From assembly GCF_019977295.1 (NCBI RefSeq), contig NZ_AP024651.1:2914001-2978000 (forward strand): 64,000 nucleotides of DNA, written 5' to 3'. Source of the stretch: Arthrobacter sp. StoSoilB20. GTDB taxonomy: Bacteria > Actinomycetota > Actinomycetes > Actinomycetales > Micrococcaceae. The position numbers and the translations under genes are program-made. The stretch's first letter is position 1; each line of letters opens with the position of its first letter. The notes beneath the pieces are model-generated. The model was not told where the DNA came from. It searched no databases and worked only from the letters and a program-made list of their open reading frames with translations. Below are positions 1-8,510 of the stretch, in pieces.

Positions 1-432
1 CGAGTCCGATGTATGGCCAGGGGTGGCAACAACGCGGACTTCCACGCCCCCTGCAGTCAGGACTTCCCCATCCCTGAGGGGCTCGCCGCCGTGGCAGTGC
101 TCAGGCAGAACGGCGCGGACCGGCGCTCCCGTCAGCTCGTGGAAGCGTGCTGACGCTTCAGTATGGTCGGCGTGCCGATGAGTAATCAGGACAACGTCCA
201 CAGTGCCCGCCGCTGCCAGCGCTGCCAGGTGCTGCTCATCTTCGGGCCCGGGGTCCACCACTGCCACGCGACTGGAGCCTGGAGCTCCGATGACGTATGA
301 ATTGGTGCCGTCCAGGCTCATCGGGCCCGGGTTAGGAGCCAGCCGGAAACGGGTCAGCCCGCTGCTGCGCTGCAGGGGAGAGGTCTCGCCGCTTGGTGCG
401 TTGCCGGTGTTCGCCATTGATTCAGAAGTCAC
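1..432 (-). CDS. MBL-fold metallo-hydrolase (partial, C-terminus outside window)
   Basis: The N-terminal 144 codons of a metallo-beta-lactamase-fold hydrolase can be read; the C-terminus lies beyond the left edge. After a loop containing NPGPMSLDGTNSYVIG comes the metal-binding signature THRHADH, then a GGVEVRVVATPGHT segment typical of the glyoxalase II/LACTB2-like branch. The substrate cannot be told from this fragment. I chose the GTG at 432 because a CAAGAT box lies 6 nt before it, which would give a leaderless message. The alternative is ATG at 417, five codons in; it has no well-spaced Shine-Dalgarno either. Confidence 0.8.
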   Translation of the reverse strand, partial: MTSESMANTGNAPSGETSPLQRSSGLTRFRLAPNPGPMSLDGTNSYVIGAPGSSRVAVVDPGPEDEQHLAALAAAGTVDVVLITHRHADHTEASARFHELTGAPVRAVLPEHCHGGEPLRDGEVLTAGGVEVRVVATPGHTSDS

Positions 433-463
433 GCTCCCATCTTGGCACCGAACCGATGCTCAT

Positions 464-540
464 TCACATCCCCCGCCATACCGACCGATCCCCTCTCACA
501 TCCCCCGCCCTACCGACCGATCCTCTCTCACATCCCCCAT
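464..540. repeat. 32-bp tandem direct repeat, array A
   Basis: Two adjacent 32-bp units (464-495 and 496-527) differ at two positions. A third unit starting at 528 matches for about 11 bases and then decays. Each unit starts TCACATCCCCC. The array lies between the divergently useful region of the MBL gene and the ilvE terminator and encodes nothing recognisable. Confidence 0.8.
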
Positions 541-558
541 CCGACCGCCGATAGGTGA

Positions 559-664
559 GAGCGTCGCGCCCACACCAAGGGGACCTGCAAGAGCGTCGCG
601 CCCAACCCAAGGGGACCGGCAAGAGCGTCGCGCCCAACCCAAGGGGACCGGCAAGAGCGTCGCG
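559..664. repeat. 32-bp tandem direct repeat, array B
   Basis: Three contiguous 32-bp units (559-590, 591-622, 623-654) plus the first 10 bases of a fourth (655-664). Units 2 and 3 are identical; unit 1 differs at a few bases. Each unit starts GAGCGTCGCGCCC. The period equals that of the neighbouring array A, although the unit sequence is different. There are no unique spacers, so it is not CRISPR. It ends directly before the ilvE terminator. Confidence 0.85.
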
Positions 665-671
665 TCAGCAG

Positions 672-712
672 AACGGCGGCCCTTCCGCTTGATGGCCAAG
701 GGAAGGGCCGCC
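672..712 (-). terminator. ilvE terminator hairpin
   Basis: Inverted repeat with arms CGGCGGCCCTTCC and GGAAGGGCCGCCG around a loop of about a dozen bases, about 35 bp after the ilvE stop codon. There is no long U-tract, which is common for GC-rich actinobacterial terminators. Confidence 0.65.
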
Positions 713-745
713 GTCGTGCCGTGGCGTTTCGAAACGCTCCGGAAG

Positions 746-1858
746 CTAGACCAGGCGGGTCAGCCAGCCGTGGGTGTCCTCGACCTCGCCGGTCTGGATG
801 CCCAGGAGCTGCTCGCGGATGGCCATGGTGGTCTCGCCCGCCGTCGCGTCCTCAGAACCGATGAACTCGGTGGCGTCCTTGAGCACACCGATCGGAGTGA
901 TCACGGCGGCGGTGCCGCAAGCGAAGACCTCGGTGATCTCGCCGGAGGCAACGCCGTCGCGCCACTCATCGAGGGTGATCTTGCGCTCGGTGACCTCGCG
1001 GCCCATGTCCTTGGCCACCTGGATGACGGACATGCGGGTGACGCCTTCAAGGATGGTGCCGCTGAGGGCCGGAGTGACCAGCGAGCCGTCCTTCATCACG
1101 AAGAAGACGTTCATGCCGCCGAGTTCTTCCACGGCGTCGTCGTTGAAGTGGTCCAGGAACAGTACCTGCTTGCACCCGTTCGCTTCGGCTTCCTGCTGCG
1201 CGATCAAGGAAGCAGCATAGTTGCCACCGCACTTGGCAGCACCGGTCCCGCCGCGGCCGGCACGGGCATATTCGCGGGAGATCCAGATGGAAACAGGCTT
1301 GAGTTCGCCGCCGAAGTAGTTTCCTGCGGGAGAAGCGATAACGCGGAAGGACACTTCACGGGCAGCACGCACACCAAGGAACGCCTCCGTGGCGATCATG
1401 AACGGACGCAGGTAGAGGGCTTCACCGTCACCGGAAGGAACCCATTCCTTGTCAGCCTGGACCAACTCGCGGATGGCACCCAGGAAGAACTCCTCGGGCA
1501 GCTCAGGCAGTGCGAGGCGGCGCGCGGACTTGTTCAAGCGTGCTGCGTTGGCCTCGGGACGGAAGGTCCAGACGGAACCATCTGCGTGGCGGTAGGCCTT
1601 GAGGCCCTCGAAGATTTCCTGGCCGTAATGCAGCACCGCCGCAGACGGGTCCAGGGAGATCGGTCCGTAGGGCTCGATCCGGGCATTCTGCCAACCGCCA
1701 TTGCCATCGGCGTCAACCTTGTAGTCGACGACGGCGGTGTGGTCGGTGAAGTAGTCGCCGAAGCCTGGGTTCGCCAGGATGGCTGCACGCTCCTCAACAG
1801 ACTTCGGGGTTTCCGAAAGCTGCTGGCTGAATTCGACGCCATGGGCAGTCTGAGTCAT
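746..1858 (-). CDS. ilvE: Branched-chain amino acid aminotransferase
   Basis: Cytoplasmic PLP-dependent class IV aminotransferase that interconverts leucine, isoleucine and valine with their 2-oxo acids, the last step of branched-chain amino acid synthesis. The 370-residue protein is full length for the actinobacterial IlvE type. The Schiff-base lysine is K209 in GTGAAKCGGNYA, and LHYGQEIFEGLKAYR (about 77-90) is the conserved N-terminal signature. The start is supported by GGAGG four bases before the ATG. leuB lies 118 bp upstream on the same strand, so the two may be co-transcribed, and serA-ilvCHBD lies 12 kb away. Assignment is by family motifs and is firm. Confidence 0.97.
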   Translation of the reverse strand: MTQTAHGVEFSQQLSETPKSVEERAAILANPGFGDYFTDHTAVVDYKVDADGNGGWQNARIEPYGPISLDPSAAVLHYGQEIFEGLKAYRHADGSVWTFRPEANAARLNKSARRLALPELPEEFFLGAIRELVQADKEWVPSGDGEALYLRPFMIATEAFLGVRAAREVSFRVIASPAGNYFGGELKPVSIWISREYARAGRGGTGAAKCGGNYAASLIAQQEAEANGCKQVLFLDHFNDDAVEELGGMNVFFVMKDGSLVTPALSGTILEGVTRMSVIQVAKDMGREVTERKITLDEWRDGVASGEITEVFACGTAAVITPIGVLKDATEFIGSEDATAGETTMAIREQLLGIQTGEVEDTHGWLTRLV

Positions 1859-1976
1859 GTTTCCTCCACAGTCAGCTACCTGGCAGGGCGAACCGGCCCT
1901 AAAAAGGGTGCGGTTCAGCGATGGACCAGGGAAGCAGGTAAATAATTCAACACAAGCTTACGCCTGAGTATTGGGC

Positions 1977-3029
1977 CTAAAGTGCGGCCGCGATGGCATC
2001 GCCGATGGCAGCTGTGCTGCGTGGCTCGCCGGTGCGGCTTTCGACGTCGGCGACCACTGCCGCCTCGATCTTGCGGGCCGCCGTGGTGTAGCCAAGGTGG
2101 TCCAGGAGGAGCACTGCGGAGAGGATGGCCGCGGTGGGATCGGCTTTCTGCTGTCCGGCGATATCCGGAGCGGAGCCGTGGACGGGCTCGAACATCGACG
2201 GCGCTGTGCGGTCCATGTTGATGTTGCCCGATGCCGCCAGGCCGATGCCGCCGGTCACGGCTGCGGCGAGGTCGGTGAGGATGTCACCAAAGAGGTTGTC
2301 GGTAACGATCACGTCGAAGCGCGCGGGGTCGGTCACCATGAAAATGGTGGCGGCGTCGATGTGCAGGTAGTCGTGCGTGACCTCGGGGAATTCCTGGGCC
2401 ACCGCTTCAACAGTGCGCTTCCACAGGTGTCCGGCAAAAACCAGCACATTGTGCTTGTGGACGAGCGTGACGTGCTTACGCTGGCGCTCGTTGGCACGAC
2501 GGAACGCATCGCGGACAACGCGCTCCACACCGTGGGCCGTGTTGAGGGAGACCTCGGTAGCGACCTCGTGGGGGGTGCCACCGCGCAACGTCCCGCCATT
2601 GCCCACGTACGGACCTTCGGTGCCCTCGCGGACCACGATGAAATCAATCGTGCCGGGGTTTGCCAAGGGGCTGCCGACAGTGCCGTACAGGCGGGAGGGG
2701 CGCAGGTTCACGTAGTGGTCCAGGCTGAAGCGGAGCTTGAGCAGCATCTCGCGTTCGATGATGCCAGAGGGGATGCGGGTATCACCCGGGGCCGCTCCCA
2801 CAGCGCCGAAGAGGATGGCATCGCGGGTGCGAAGGTCCGCCAGGACCTCGTCCGGGAGGGTCTCGCCTGTTTCAAGCCAGTGCTGGGCACCGAGCTTGTA
2901 GTTGGTCAGTTCAAGGGCAACGCCTTCGGCGGCTACGGCCTTTTCGAGGACCTTGACGGCTTCGGCGATGACCTCGGGGCCAATGCCGTCGCCAGGGATG
3001 ACAGCGAGATTGATGGACGTTGCACTCAT
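1977..3029 (-). CDS. leuB: 3-isopropylmalate dehydrogenase
   Basis: NAD-dependent oxidative decarboxylation of (2R,3S)-3-isopropylmalate in leucine synthesis. The 350-residue product opens with [20 protein letters not shown], typical of the family. It carries [16 protein letters not shown] (substrate arginines), [25 protein letters not shown] (metal-binding aspartates) and the NAD-site motif [12 protein letters not shown]. The open frame continues upstream to 3137, but the extra 36 residues are not conserved-looking, so the ATG at 3029 is used. No strong Shine-Dalgarno is visible; a TAGATA box sits 5 nt before the ATG. The histidine kinase gene diverges upstream. Confidence 0.95.
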   Translation of the reverse strand: MSATSINLAVIPGDGIGPEVIAEAVKVLEKAVAAEGVALELTNYKLGAQHWLETGETLPDEVLADLRTRDAILFGAVGAAPGDTRIPSGIIEREMLLKLRFSLDHYVNLRPSRLYGTVGSPLANPGTIDFIVVREGTEGPYVGNGGTLRGGTPHEVATEVSLNTAHGVERVVRDAFRRANERQRKHVTLVHKHNVLVFAGHLWKRTVEAVAQEFPEVTHDYLHIDAATIFMVTDPARFDVIVTDNLFGDILTDLAAAVTGGIGLAASGNINMDRTAPSMFEPVHGSAPDIAGQQKADPTAAILSAVLLLDHLGYTTAARKIEAAVVADVESRTGEPRSTAAIGDAIAAAL

Positions 3030-3141
3030 AGCTCTATCTAGCCAAGCAATCCACATGCTGGTCAAAATCGTCTCATTCTGCGAACACTTCCATGCCAGGG
3101 AGTCAGACCACAGCATGATGCCCGCCATGGGAACCACCGCA

Positions 3142-3154
3142 TAGAGTCTAAACG
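3142..3154 (+). promoter_or_regulatory. -10 box giving a leaderless kinase mRNA
   Basis: TAGAGT at 3142-3147 is followed by exactly 6 nt and then the GTG start codon at 3154. Transcription would begin on the start codon. No Shine-Dalgarno and no clear -35 box are visible. Confidence 0.55.
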
Positions 3155-4338
3155 TGGATAGAAGGCATGCGGTTTATGAATGGTTCCGGATCAACCGCTT
3201 CATGGTTGACCTGACGGCAACGTGCCTGCTGATCCTGCTCTTCGGCCCGGTTTACCTCCTTGCTGATCGTCCGTGGCTCTCACTGTTGTCCTGCAGCCTC
3301 CTGCTCCCCCTCGCCTGGCGACGCACGCGGCCGGAGTTGGCGGCCGGCGCAGTGATCCTGGTGTGCCTGATCCAGTGGGCGGTAGGCGCTGAACCAGTGG
3401 CAGGCCAAATCGCCGTCCCTTTGGTCATCTACGCCACCGCGGCCTACGGGCCTGCCTGGGCCAGCCGGAGTGTCCTGATTGCCGGCCTCGCAGGCGGCGT
3501 CATGCTCACCACCCGGTTGTTCTCGACCACTGTGGAGTCGGGAATCATGGGCCTGACCATCGGCACGCTGTACACCGTCCTGATCTGGATGCTGGTGCTG
3601 GTCAGCTGGACGCTGGGAGACCTCACCCGGGTACGCAGGCTCCAGCTCCAGGCGTTGGAGGACAGGACGCGGCGCCTGGAAGTGGAGCAGTTGCAGGAAC
3701 GGAAACTGGCCGCCGCGGATGAGCGTTCCCACATTGCCCGCGAGATGCACGACATCGTGGCGCATTCCTTGTCCGTGATCATCACCCAGGCCGATGGAGC
3801 GAGGTACGCTGCCGCCGCTAAGCCCGAGCTCGCAACTGAAGCCCTGGCCACGATTGCTGCCACGGGCAGGGACTCCCTGGGCGAAATGCGCAGGCTGCTG
3901 GGAGTACTCCGCTCCGACGACGACTCCCCCACCCGCCCGCAGCCGCGACTCTCGGACCTGGACGAACTGCTCCTCGGGTTCCGGGCCGCCACCCTTCAAG
4001 TTGCTTTTGAACAGAGCGGCGTTCCCCGCCGGGCGCTGCCTGCCGGAGCGGAGCTCACGGCGTACCGCATCATCCAGGAAGCCCTCACCAACGTCATGAA
4101 GCACGCCGGCCCGCAAGCGAAGGCGGGCGTCACTTTGACATGGCAGGCCCGGGGCCTGCAGCTGGACATCCTCGACGACGGCCGGGGCGCCGCTGCTGAT
4201 CCGCCGGCACCTGGCGGTGGGAATGGCTTGCTGGGAATGAGCGAGAGAGTCTCCCTCTACGATGGTTCCTTGGCAGCAGGCCCGGAACAGGGCGGCGGTT
4301 TCCGCGTGTCTGCATTCATCCCGTATTCGGAGGCTTAA
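3154..4338 (+). CDS. NarL-family sensor histidine kinase
   Basis: Membrane sensor kinase of 394 residues. The N-terminal half has about five to six hydrophobic segments (residues 17-155) with little extracytoplasmic sequence, a layout associated with sensing through the membrane or a partner. A short coiled linker (160-190) leads to the HisKA_3 dimerisation domain with phospho-acceptor H199 in [14 protein letters not shown]. The HATPase domain follows ([15 protein letters not shown]-box, [10 protein letters not shown]1, [12 protein letters not shown]2). The response regulator starts 3 nt after its stop and an ABC exporter follows, so exporter control in a LiaRS/DesKR-like way is likely but inferred. 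The GTG start is chosen from the leaderless promoter. Confidence 0.9.
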   Translation: MDRRHAVYEWFRINRFMVDLTATCLLILLFGPVYLLADRPWLSLLSCSLLLPLAWRRTRPELAAGAVILVCLIQWAVGAEPVAGQIAVPLVIYATAAYGPAWASRSVLIAGLAGGVMLTTRLFSTTVESGIMGLTIGTLYTVLIWMLVLVSWTLGDLTRVRRLQLQALEDRTRRLEVEQLQERKLAAADERSHIAREMHDIVAHSLSVIITQADGARYAAAAKPELATEALATIAATGRDSLGEMRRLLGVLRSDDDSPTRPQPRLSDLDELLLGFRAATLQVAFEQSGVPRRALPAGAELTAYRIIQEALTNVMKHAGPQAKAGVTLTWQARGLQLDILDDGRGAAADPPAPGGGNGLLGMSERVSLYDGSLAAGPEQGGGFRVSAFIPYSEA

Positions 4339-4341
4339 GCA

Positions 4342-5055
4342 ATGGCAGAAGTTCCTGCGCCCATCAGGGTGGCGCTCGTTGATGACCAGCAGTTGGTGCG
4401 GTCCGGTTTTGGGATGCTCATCAATTCCCAGCCGGACCTTGAGGTCGTAGCCGAGGCCGGTAACGGGATCGAGGCTGTCCAGGCGTTGGCAGCCACCGCC
4501 GCCGATGTTGTCCTCATGGATGTCCGGATGCCGGGCATGGACGGCATCGAGGCAACCCGCCGCATCCTGGAACAGGCCGCAGCACAGCCTTCAGGCTCCC
4601 AGCGGGCGGAAGTCAAAATAGTGGTGCTGACTACCTTCGACCTGGACGAGTACGCGCTGGCAGCCATCCAGGCCGGGGCCAGCGGGTTCCTCCTGAAGGA
4701 TGCCCCACCCGAAGAACTACTGGAAGCCATCCGCACCGTCTTCCGCGGGGATGCGGTGATAGCTCCCTCCACCACCAGGCGTTTGCTGGACCATGTGGCA
4801 CCGTTGCTGAGGACACAGACGCCGGAGCAGTCCGTGCATGCTGCCGCCGTCGAGCGCCTGACGACCCGCGAGCGCGAGGTCTTCCAGCTGATCGCCCAGG
4901 GACAGTCGAATCCCGAGATTGCCGCGGGGCTGTTCCTCTCGGAAGCCACAGTGAAAACCCATGTGGGGCACATCCTTGCCAAGTTGGGGGCCAGGGACCG
5001 GGTGCAAGTAGTGGTGATCGCCTATGAGACCGGCGTTGTAGCCCCTGGGTCCTAG
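4342..5055 (+). CDS. NarL/LuxR-family response regulator
   Basis: DNA-binding response regulator of 237 residues, partner of the preceding kinase. The receiver domain (about 8-130) has acidic pocket DD at 14-15, phospho-acceptor D60 in VVLMDVRMPGMDG and the lysine in FLLKDAP. A LuxR-type HTH fills the C-terminus (LTTREREVFQLIAQGQSNPEIA, then SEATVKTHVGHILAKLGARDR). GGAGG ahead of the ATG overlaps the end of the kinase gene, so translation is coupled. It probably controls the ABC exporter 90 bp downstream; this is inferred from position only. Confidence 0.92.
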   Translation: MAEVPAPIRVALVDDQQLVRSGFGMLINSQPDLEVVAEAGNGIEAVQALAATAADVVLMDVRMPGMDGIEATRRILEQAAAQPSGSQRAEVKIVVLTTFDLDEYALAAIQAGASGFLLKDAPPEELLEAIRTVFRGDAVIAPSTTRRLLDHVAPLLRTQTPEQSVHAAAVERLTTREREVFQLIAQGQSNPEIAAGLFLSEATVKTHVGHILAKLGARDRVQVVVIAYETGVVAPGS

Positions 5056-5131
5056 CATCTCCGACCTGGGTATGAGGGCCGCCGCCGGACAATGGGCCCT
5101 TGGCCCGATCCTGTAGGGCCATGGCAGAACA

Positions 5132-5144
5132 TAGCGTGAAAGCA
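5132..5144 (+). promoter_or_regulatory. -10 box giving a leaderless ABC mRNA
   Basis: TAGCGT at 5132-5137, then 6 nt, then the ATG of the ABC ATPase gene at 5144. The exporter genes would thus have their own promoter in addition to any read-through from the two-component pair. Confidence 0.5.
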
Positions 5145-5938
5145 TGTCAACATTCACGCACCTCTCCCACCCGTCAGGAACCGAGCGGCCCAAGGGCTCC
5201 GACGCGGCCCAGGCCCGCCCCGCCGTCGAGGCCCACGAGCTGAGCAAAAGCTACGGCCGCGCAGATACCACTGTCACCGCACTGAACAAGGTCTCGGTGA
5301 GCTTTGATGCTGGAAAGTTCACGGCCATCATGGGGCCCTCAGGTTCCGGCAAGTCCACGTTGATGCATTGCCTTGCGGGCCTTGATACAGCGGACTCGGG
5401 CCGCATTGTCCTCGGTGGCACGGAGTTGACGGGCCTGAACGACCGTCAGCTCACGGCGCTCCGCAGGGAGAGGATCGGCTTCGTTTTCCAGGCCTTCAAT
5501 TTGGTGCCCACGTTGACGGCCGAGCAGAACATCACCCTTCCGCTGGCTTTGGCGGGGACCACCGCCGACGCCGCGTGGCTGGATACCGTTGTCAACACCC
5601 TGGGCCTGAAGGACCGGCTCAAGCACCGCCCGCACGAGCTTTCCGGCGGGCAACAGCAACGCGTGGCAGTAGCCCGGGCCTTGCTGACCCGTCCCGACGT
5701 CGTATTCGGCGATGAACCAACGGGCAACCTTGACTCCAAAGCCGGCGGTGAAGTGCTGGCATTGCTCCGCCGGAGCAGCCAGGAGATGGGCCAGACCATC
5801 ATCATGGTCACCCACGATCCCGTGGCGGCCAGCTATGCCGACCGCGTGGTCCTGATGAGCGACGGCGGGCTGGTGGGCGAGATCCATGATCCCACCGCGG
5901 ACTCGGTCCTGGCAGCCCTCGGCAAACTGGGGGCCTGA
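5144..5938 (+). CDS. ABC transporter ATP-binding protein (LolD/MacB type)
   Basis: Cytoplasmic ATPase of 264 residues that powers the permease encoded 2 nt downstream. Walker A is GPSGSGKST at 64-72, the Q-loop lies in FVFQAFNLVPTLTA, the signature is LSGGQQQR, Walker B is VVFGDEPTGNLDS and the H-loop is VTHDP. This is the MacB/LolD/BceA-like subfamily that works with FtsX-type permeases. These act in peptide or lipid export, antibiotic resistance or cell-wall remodelling rather than uptake. The N-terminal 28 residues are an unstructured extension. Substrate unknown. Confidence 0.93.
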   Translation: MSTFTHLSHPSGTERPKGSDAAQARPAVEAHELSKSYGRADTTVTALNKVSVSFDAGKFTAIMGPSGSGKSTLMHCLAGLDTADSGRIVLGGTELTGLNDRQLTALRRERIGFVFQAFNLVPTLTAEQNITLPLALAGTTADAAWLDTVVNTLGLKDRLKHRPHELSGGQQQRVAVARALLTRPDVVFGDEPTGNLDSKAGGEVLALLRRSSQEMGQTIIMVTHDPVAASYADRVVLMSDGGLVGEIHDPTADSVLAALGKLGA

Positions 5939-5940
5939 GC

Positions 5941-8409
5941 ATGCTGCGTGTTGCCGTTTCCCAATTGACGACGCATTTCCGGCGTTTCGTCGCCATCGGA
6001 CTCGCGGTGATGTTGTCCGTCATGTTCCTCTCCGCGACGCTGATGGTGGGTGCAAGCACGAATGCCTCCCTGGGCGCCAGCATCGGCGAGTCGTACCGCA
6101 ACGCCGACCTGGTTGCATCATCCAGGAACGGCGAAGCGTTTACCCAGGCAGCTGTGGACGCTGCCGTCTCCGCCCCTTCAGTGGAGGACAGCTACGCCGA
6201 GCGGTCCACCTATGTCATGTTCGAAGCCGGCGGCGGTGAGCAGTACGGGCGGCTTCGCAACGCAGCGCCGGCATCCTTGGAGGGCGCTGTGTTGAAGAGC
6301 GGCTCCATGCCATCAAAGGCGTCGGAGGCAGTGATCGATGTCAAGACCGCTGAGCATCTTGGACTGTCCGTGGGGAGCATGCTTGAACTCCGCGGAGCAG
6401 GACCTGTCAAGACCGCCAAAGTCAGCATTACCGGCCTGATCCAGGCCACCAATGATCCTTTCTCCTCCTCGGCAGCACAGTTGGTGGCCTCAGATGCCGT
6501 CCTGAACGCGGTGCAGGACGCCGGAGCCGGGTTTACCGGGGTTCAGTTTTCACTCAAGTCCGGCGAAGACGCGGCGGCGGCCAAGGAGTACATCACCCAT
6601 CGGATGGAGGCGGCGGGAGCGGCATCTCCTGTACTGGAAACGGCCCAGGAGAAGGTCACATCCACTGTGGCCATGCTGAGCGCGGGGCAGGACCAGCTGA
6701 CCATAGTGCTGCTCGCATTCGCCGGCGTGGCCATCCTTGTCTCCACGTTGGTGGTAGCGAACACCTTCTCCGTTCTGGTGGCCCAGAGAACCAGGGAGCT
6801 GGCCCTTCTTCGGTGCCTGGGAGCAGGCCGGGGACAAATCCGCGGCTCGGTCATGCTCGAAGCTTTGGTGGTTGGTTTCCTGTCCTCGGTGCTGGGCGTC
6901 CTGGCCGCTGCAGGCCTGATGACCGGGCTGATTGCCTGGGCAAGGTCCCAGCCGGAACAGGCCTTTGCGACGTTGGCTGTCCCACCGTCTGCCATTGTTG
7001 CCGGCTTGGTCGCCGGAACAGTGTTGACTGTGGTCGCGGCGCTGGTTCCCGCAAAGGCGGCCACCGCCGTCGCGCCCCTTGCTGCGCTGCGCCCCAGCGA
7101 TGACGCGTCCGTCCGGAACAAACGGGGCAAGGTGCGCCTGGTCCTGGGGCTGGTGACCCTGCTGGGCGGCGCCGCGGCGCTGGCGTACGGCAGCGTGAAC
7201 GTCTCGCTGGGCGTTGCCCTGCTGGGCGGCGCTGCCTCGTTTGTGGGCATTCTCCTTTGCTCCACGCTGTTCATCCCCACAGTTGTTGCCGTAGCAGGCC
7301 GGCTCGCGGCACCGGCGGGAGTGCCGGGCAAGCTCGCCGCCGTGAACGCCACACGCAACCCTGCCCGCACCTCGGCGACGGCTGCGGCACTGCTTATTGG
7401 CGTCACCTTGGTCTCGCTCATGATGACCGGAGCGGCCACCTCGCGGCAGGCGTTCAACGACACCCTCGCCGAGAACTACCCTGTGGACCTTTCCGCCCAG
7501 ACTGCGGTGGATGGTTCAGGCGATCACGATCAGGCTTTGGCGAGGATCAAAGGGCTCGACGGCGTCAGCGCGGCGGTCCTGCTGGAACCGGTGGGAACAC
7601 TCAGCGATACAACAACCCCCGACGGCGGCCAGACCATCTATGGCATCTCCGCCGCCGATGCCGCGGAAGTCCTGCGCGATAACAACCTGAAACCTGGTCC
7701 CGGAACCCTCTACCTTCCCGAGGACTCTCCGGAAGGACCTGCCAGCATCGCGACTGCGGCAGGCAGCGTGTCCCTTGATGCCAAGGTACTGCGCACCCGC
7801 CACGTTCCGGCGTTCGTGGAGAGTTCCAGCATTCCTGCCTCTGCGCTGCCTGAAACCGCCTCCATGGTGTGGGTGAAACTGGATGATTCGGTCTCCACGG
7901 ACAGAGTGCAGGCCCTTCAGAAGGACATTGCTGCGGCATTGGGTGTGCAGGAGCGCACGGTCAGTGGGGCCGCCATCGAGCGGGTGACGTTCAACAGCAT
8001 CATTGACGTGCTGCTGTTGGTTGTCACCGGGCTGCTGGGTGTGGCCGTAGTCATTGCCTTGATCGGGGTGGCCAACACCTTGTCCCTCTCGGTCCTGGAA
8101 CGGACCCGGGAGAACTCGCTACTCAGGGCGCTGGGCCTCACCAAAGGCCAGCTCCGCGGAATGCTGGCCATCGAGGCCGTACTGGTCGCCGGCGTGGCCG
8201 CCATCATGGGTGCGGGAATGGGCATCGTCTACGGCTGGCTCGGGGCACAGGCAACCCTGGGCGGGGTAGCGAGTGTTGTTCCGGCCGTGCCGTGGCTGCA
8301 ACTGGCCGCCGTCTTTGGCGTAGCTGTGGTGGCAGGTCTGCTGGCCTCGGTCATCCCGGCCCGGCGGGCGGCGCGACTTTCCCCGGTGGAGGGACTGGCT
8401 ACCGCCTAG
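5941..8409 (+). CDS. FtsX/MacB-type ABC transporter permease
   Basis: Permease of 822 residues. It has an N-terminal membrane anchor (about 15-36), an extracytoplasmic MacB-like domain (to about 235) and a first FtsX domain with three to four membrane segments (about 240-375), including QRTRELALLRCLGAGRGQIRG. A central pair of hydrophobic segments (about 400-450) and a second extracytoplasmic part follow. The second FtsX domain (about 680-815) includes ERTRENSLLRALGLTKGQLRG. This duplicated 4+2+4 layout is usual for actinobacterial exporters. It forms one operon with the ATPase and probably the two-component pair. The substrate cannot be deduced. Confidence 0.9.
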   Translation: MLRVAVSQLTTHFRRFVAIGLAVMLSVMFLSATLMVGASTNASLGASIGESYRNADLVASSRNGEAFTQAAVDAAVSAPSVEDSYAERSTYVMFEAGGGEQYGRLRNAAPASLEGAVLKSGSMPSKASEAVIDVKTAEHLGLSVGSMLELRGAGPVKTAKVSITGLIQATNDPFSSSAAQLVASDAVLNAVQDAGAGFTGVQFSLKSGEDAAAAKEYITHRMEAAGAASPVLETAQEKVTSTVAMLSAGQDQLTIVLLAFAGVAILVSTLVVANTFSVLVAQRTRELALLRCLGAGRGQIRGSVMLEALVVGFLSSVLGVLAAAGLMTGLIAWARSQPEQAFATLAVPPSAIVAGLVAGTVLTVVAALVPAKAATAVAPLAALRPSDDASVRNKRGKVRLVLGLVTLLGGAAALAYGSVNVSLGVALLGGAASFVGILLCSTLFIPTVVAVAGRLAAPAGVPGKLAAVNATRNPARTSATAAALLIGVTLVSLMMTGAATSRQAFNDTLAENYPVDLSAQTAVDGSGDHDQALARIKGLDGVSAAVLLEPVGTLSDTTTPDGGQTIYGISAADAAEVLRDNNLKPGPGTLYLPEDSPEGPASIATAAGSVSLDAKVLRTRHVPAFVESSSIPASALPETASMVWVKLDDSVSTDRVQALQKDIAAALGVQERTVSGAAIERVTFNSIIDVLLLVVTGLLGVAVVIALIGVANTLSLSVLERTRENSLLRALGLTKGQLRGMLAIEAVLVAGVAAIMGAGMGIVYGWLGAQATLGGVASVVPAVPWLQLAAVFGVAVVAGLLASVIPARRAARLSPVEGLATA

Positions 8410-8433
8410 ACCCTCTTTCACATATCCCCCTGA

Positions 8434-8486
8434 AATAAGAAACGCTCTCCCACTTCCCGGCAGGAAGTGAGAGAGCGTTTCTTATT
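8434..8486. terminator. Bidirectional terminator hairpin between the ABC permease and metG
   Basis: Arms of 24 bp (8434-8457 and 8463-8486) with a single mismatch around a 5-nt loop. An A-rich start and T-rich end (AATAAGAAA / TTTCTTATT) serve both directions. It sits in the 101-bp gap between two convergent genes. The flanks also carry CTCTTTCACAT and GGTGGGAGAGGG, which resemble the units of repeat array A. Confidence 0.85.
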
Positions 8487-8510
8487 GATGCCCGTTAGGT
8501 GGGAGAGGGT

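Noticed and set aside
464..664. CRISPR array
   Set aside because: The 32-bp units are contiguous with no unique spacers between them, and no cas gene is present.
203..1945. A 580-codon plus-strand open frame across ilvE and the repeats
   Set aside because: It is antisense to the clearly assigned ilvE. Long antisense frames are common in GC-rich DNA with strong third-position bias, and its product shows no family motif.
8434..8486. Small RNA or mobile-element end
   Set aside because: Position between convergent genes and the A/T-rich ends fit a bidirectional terminator better; no transposase is near.
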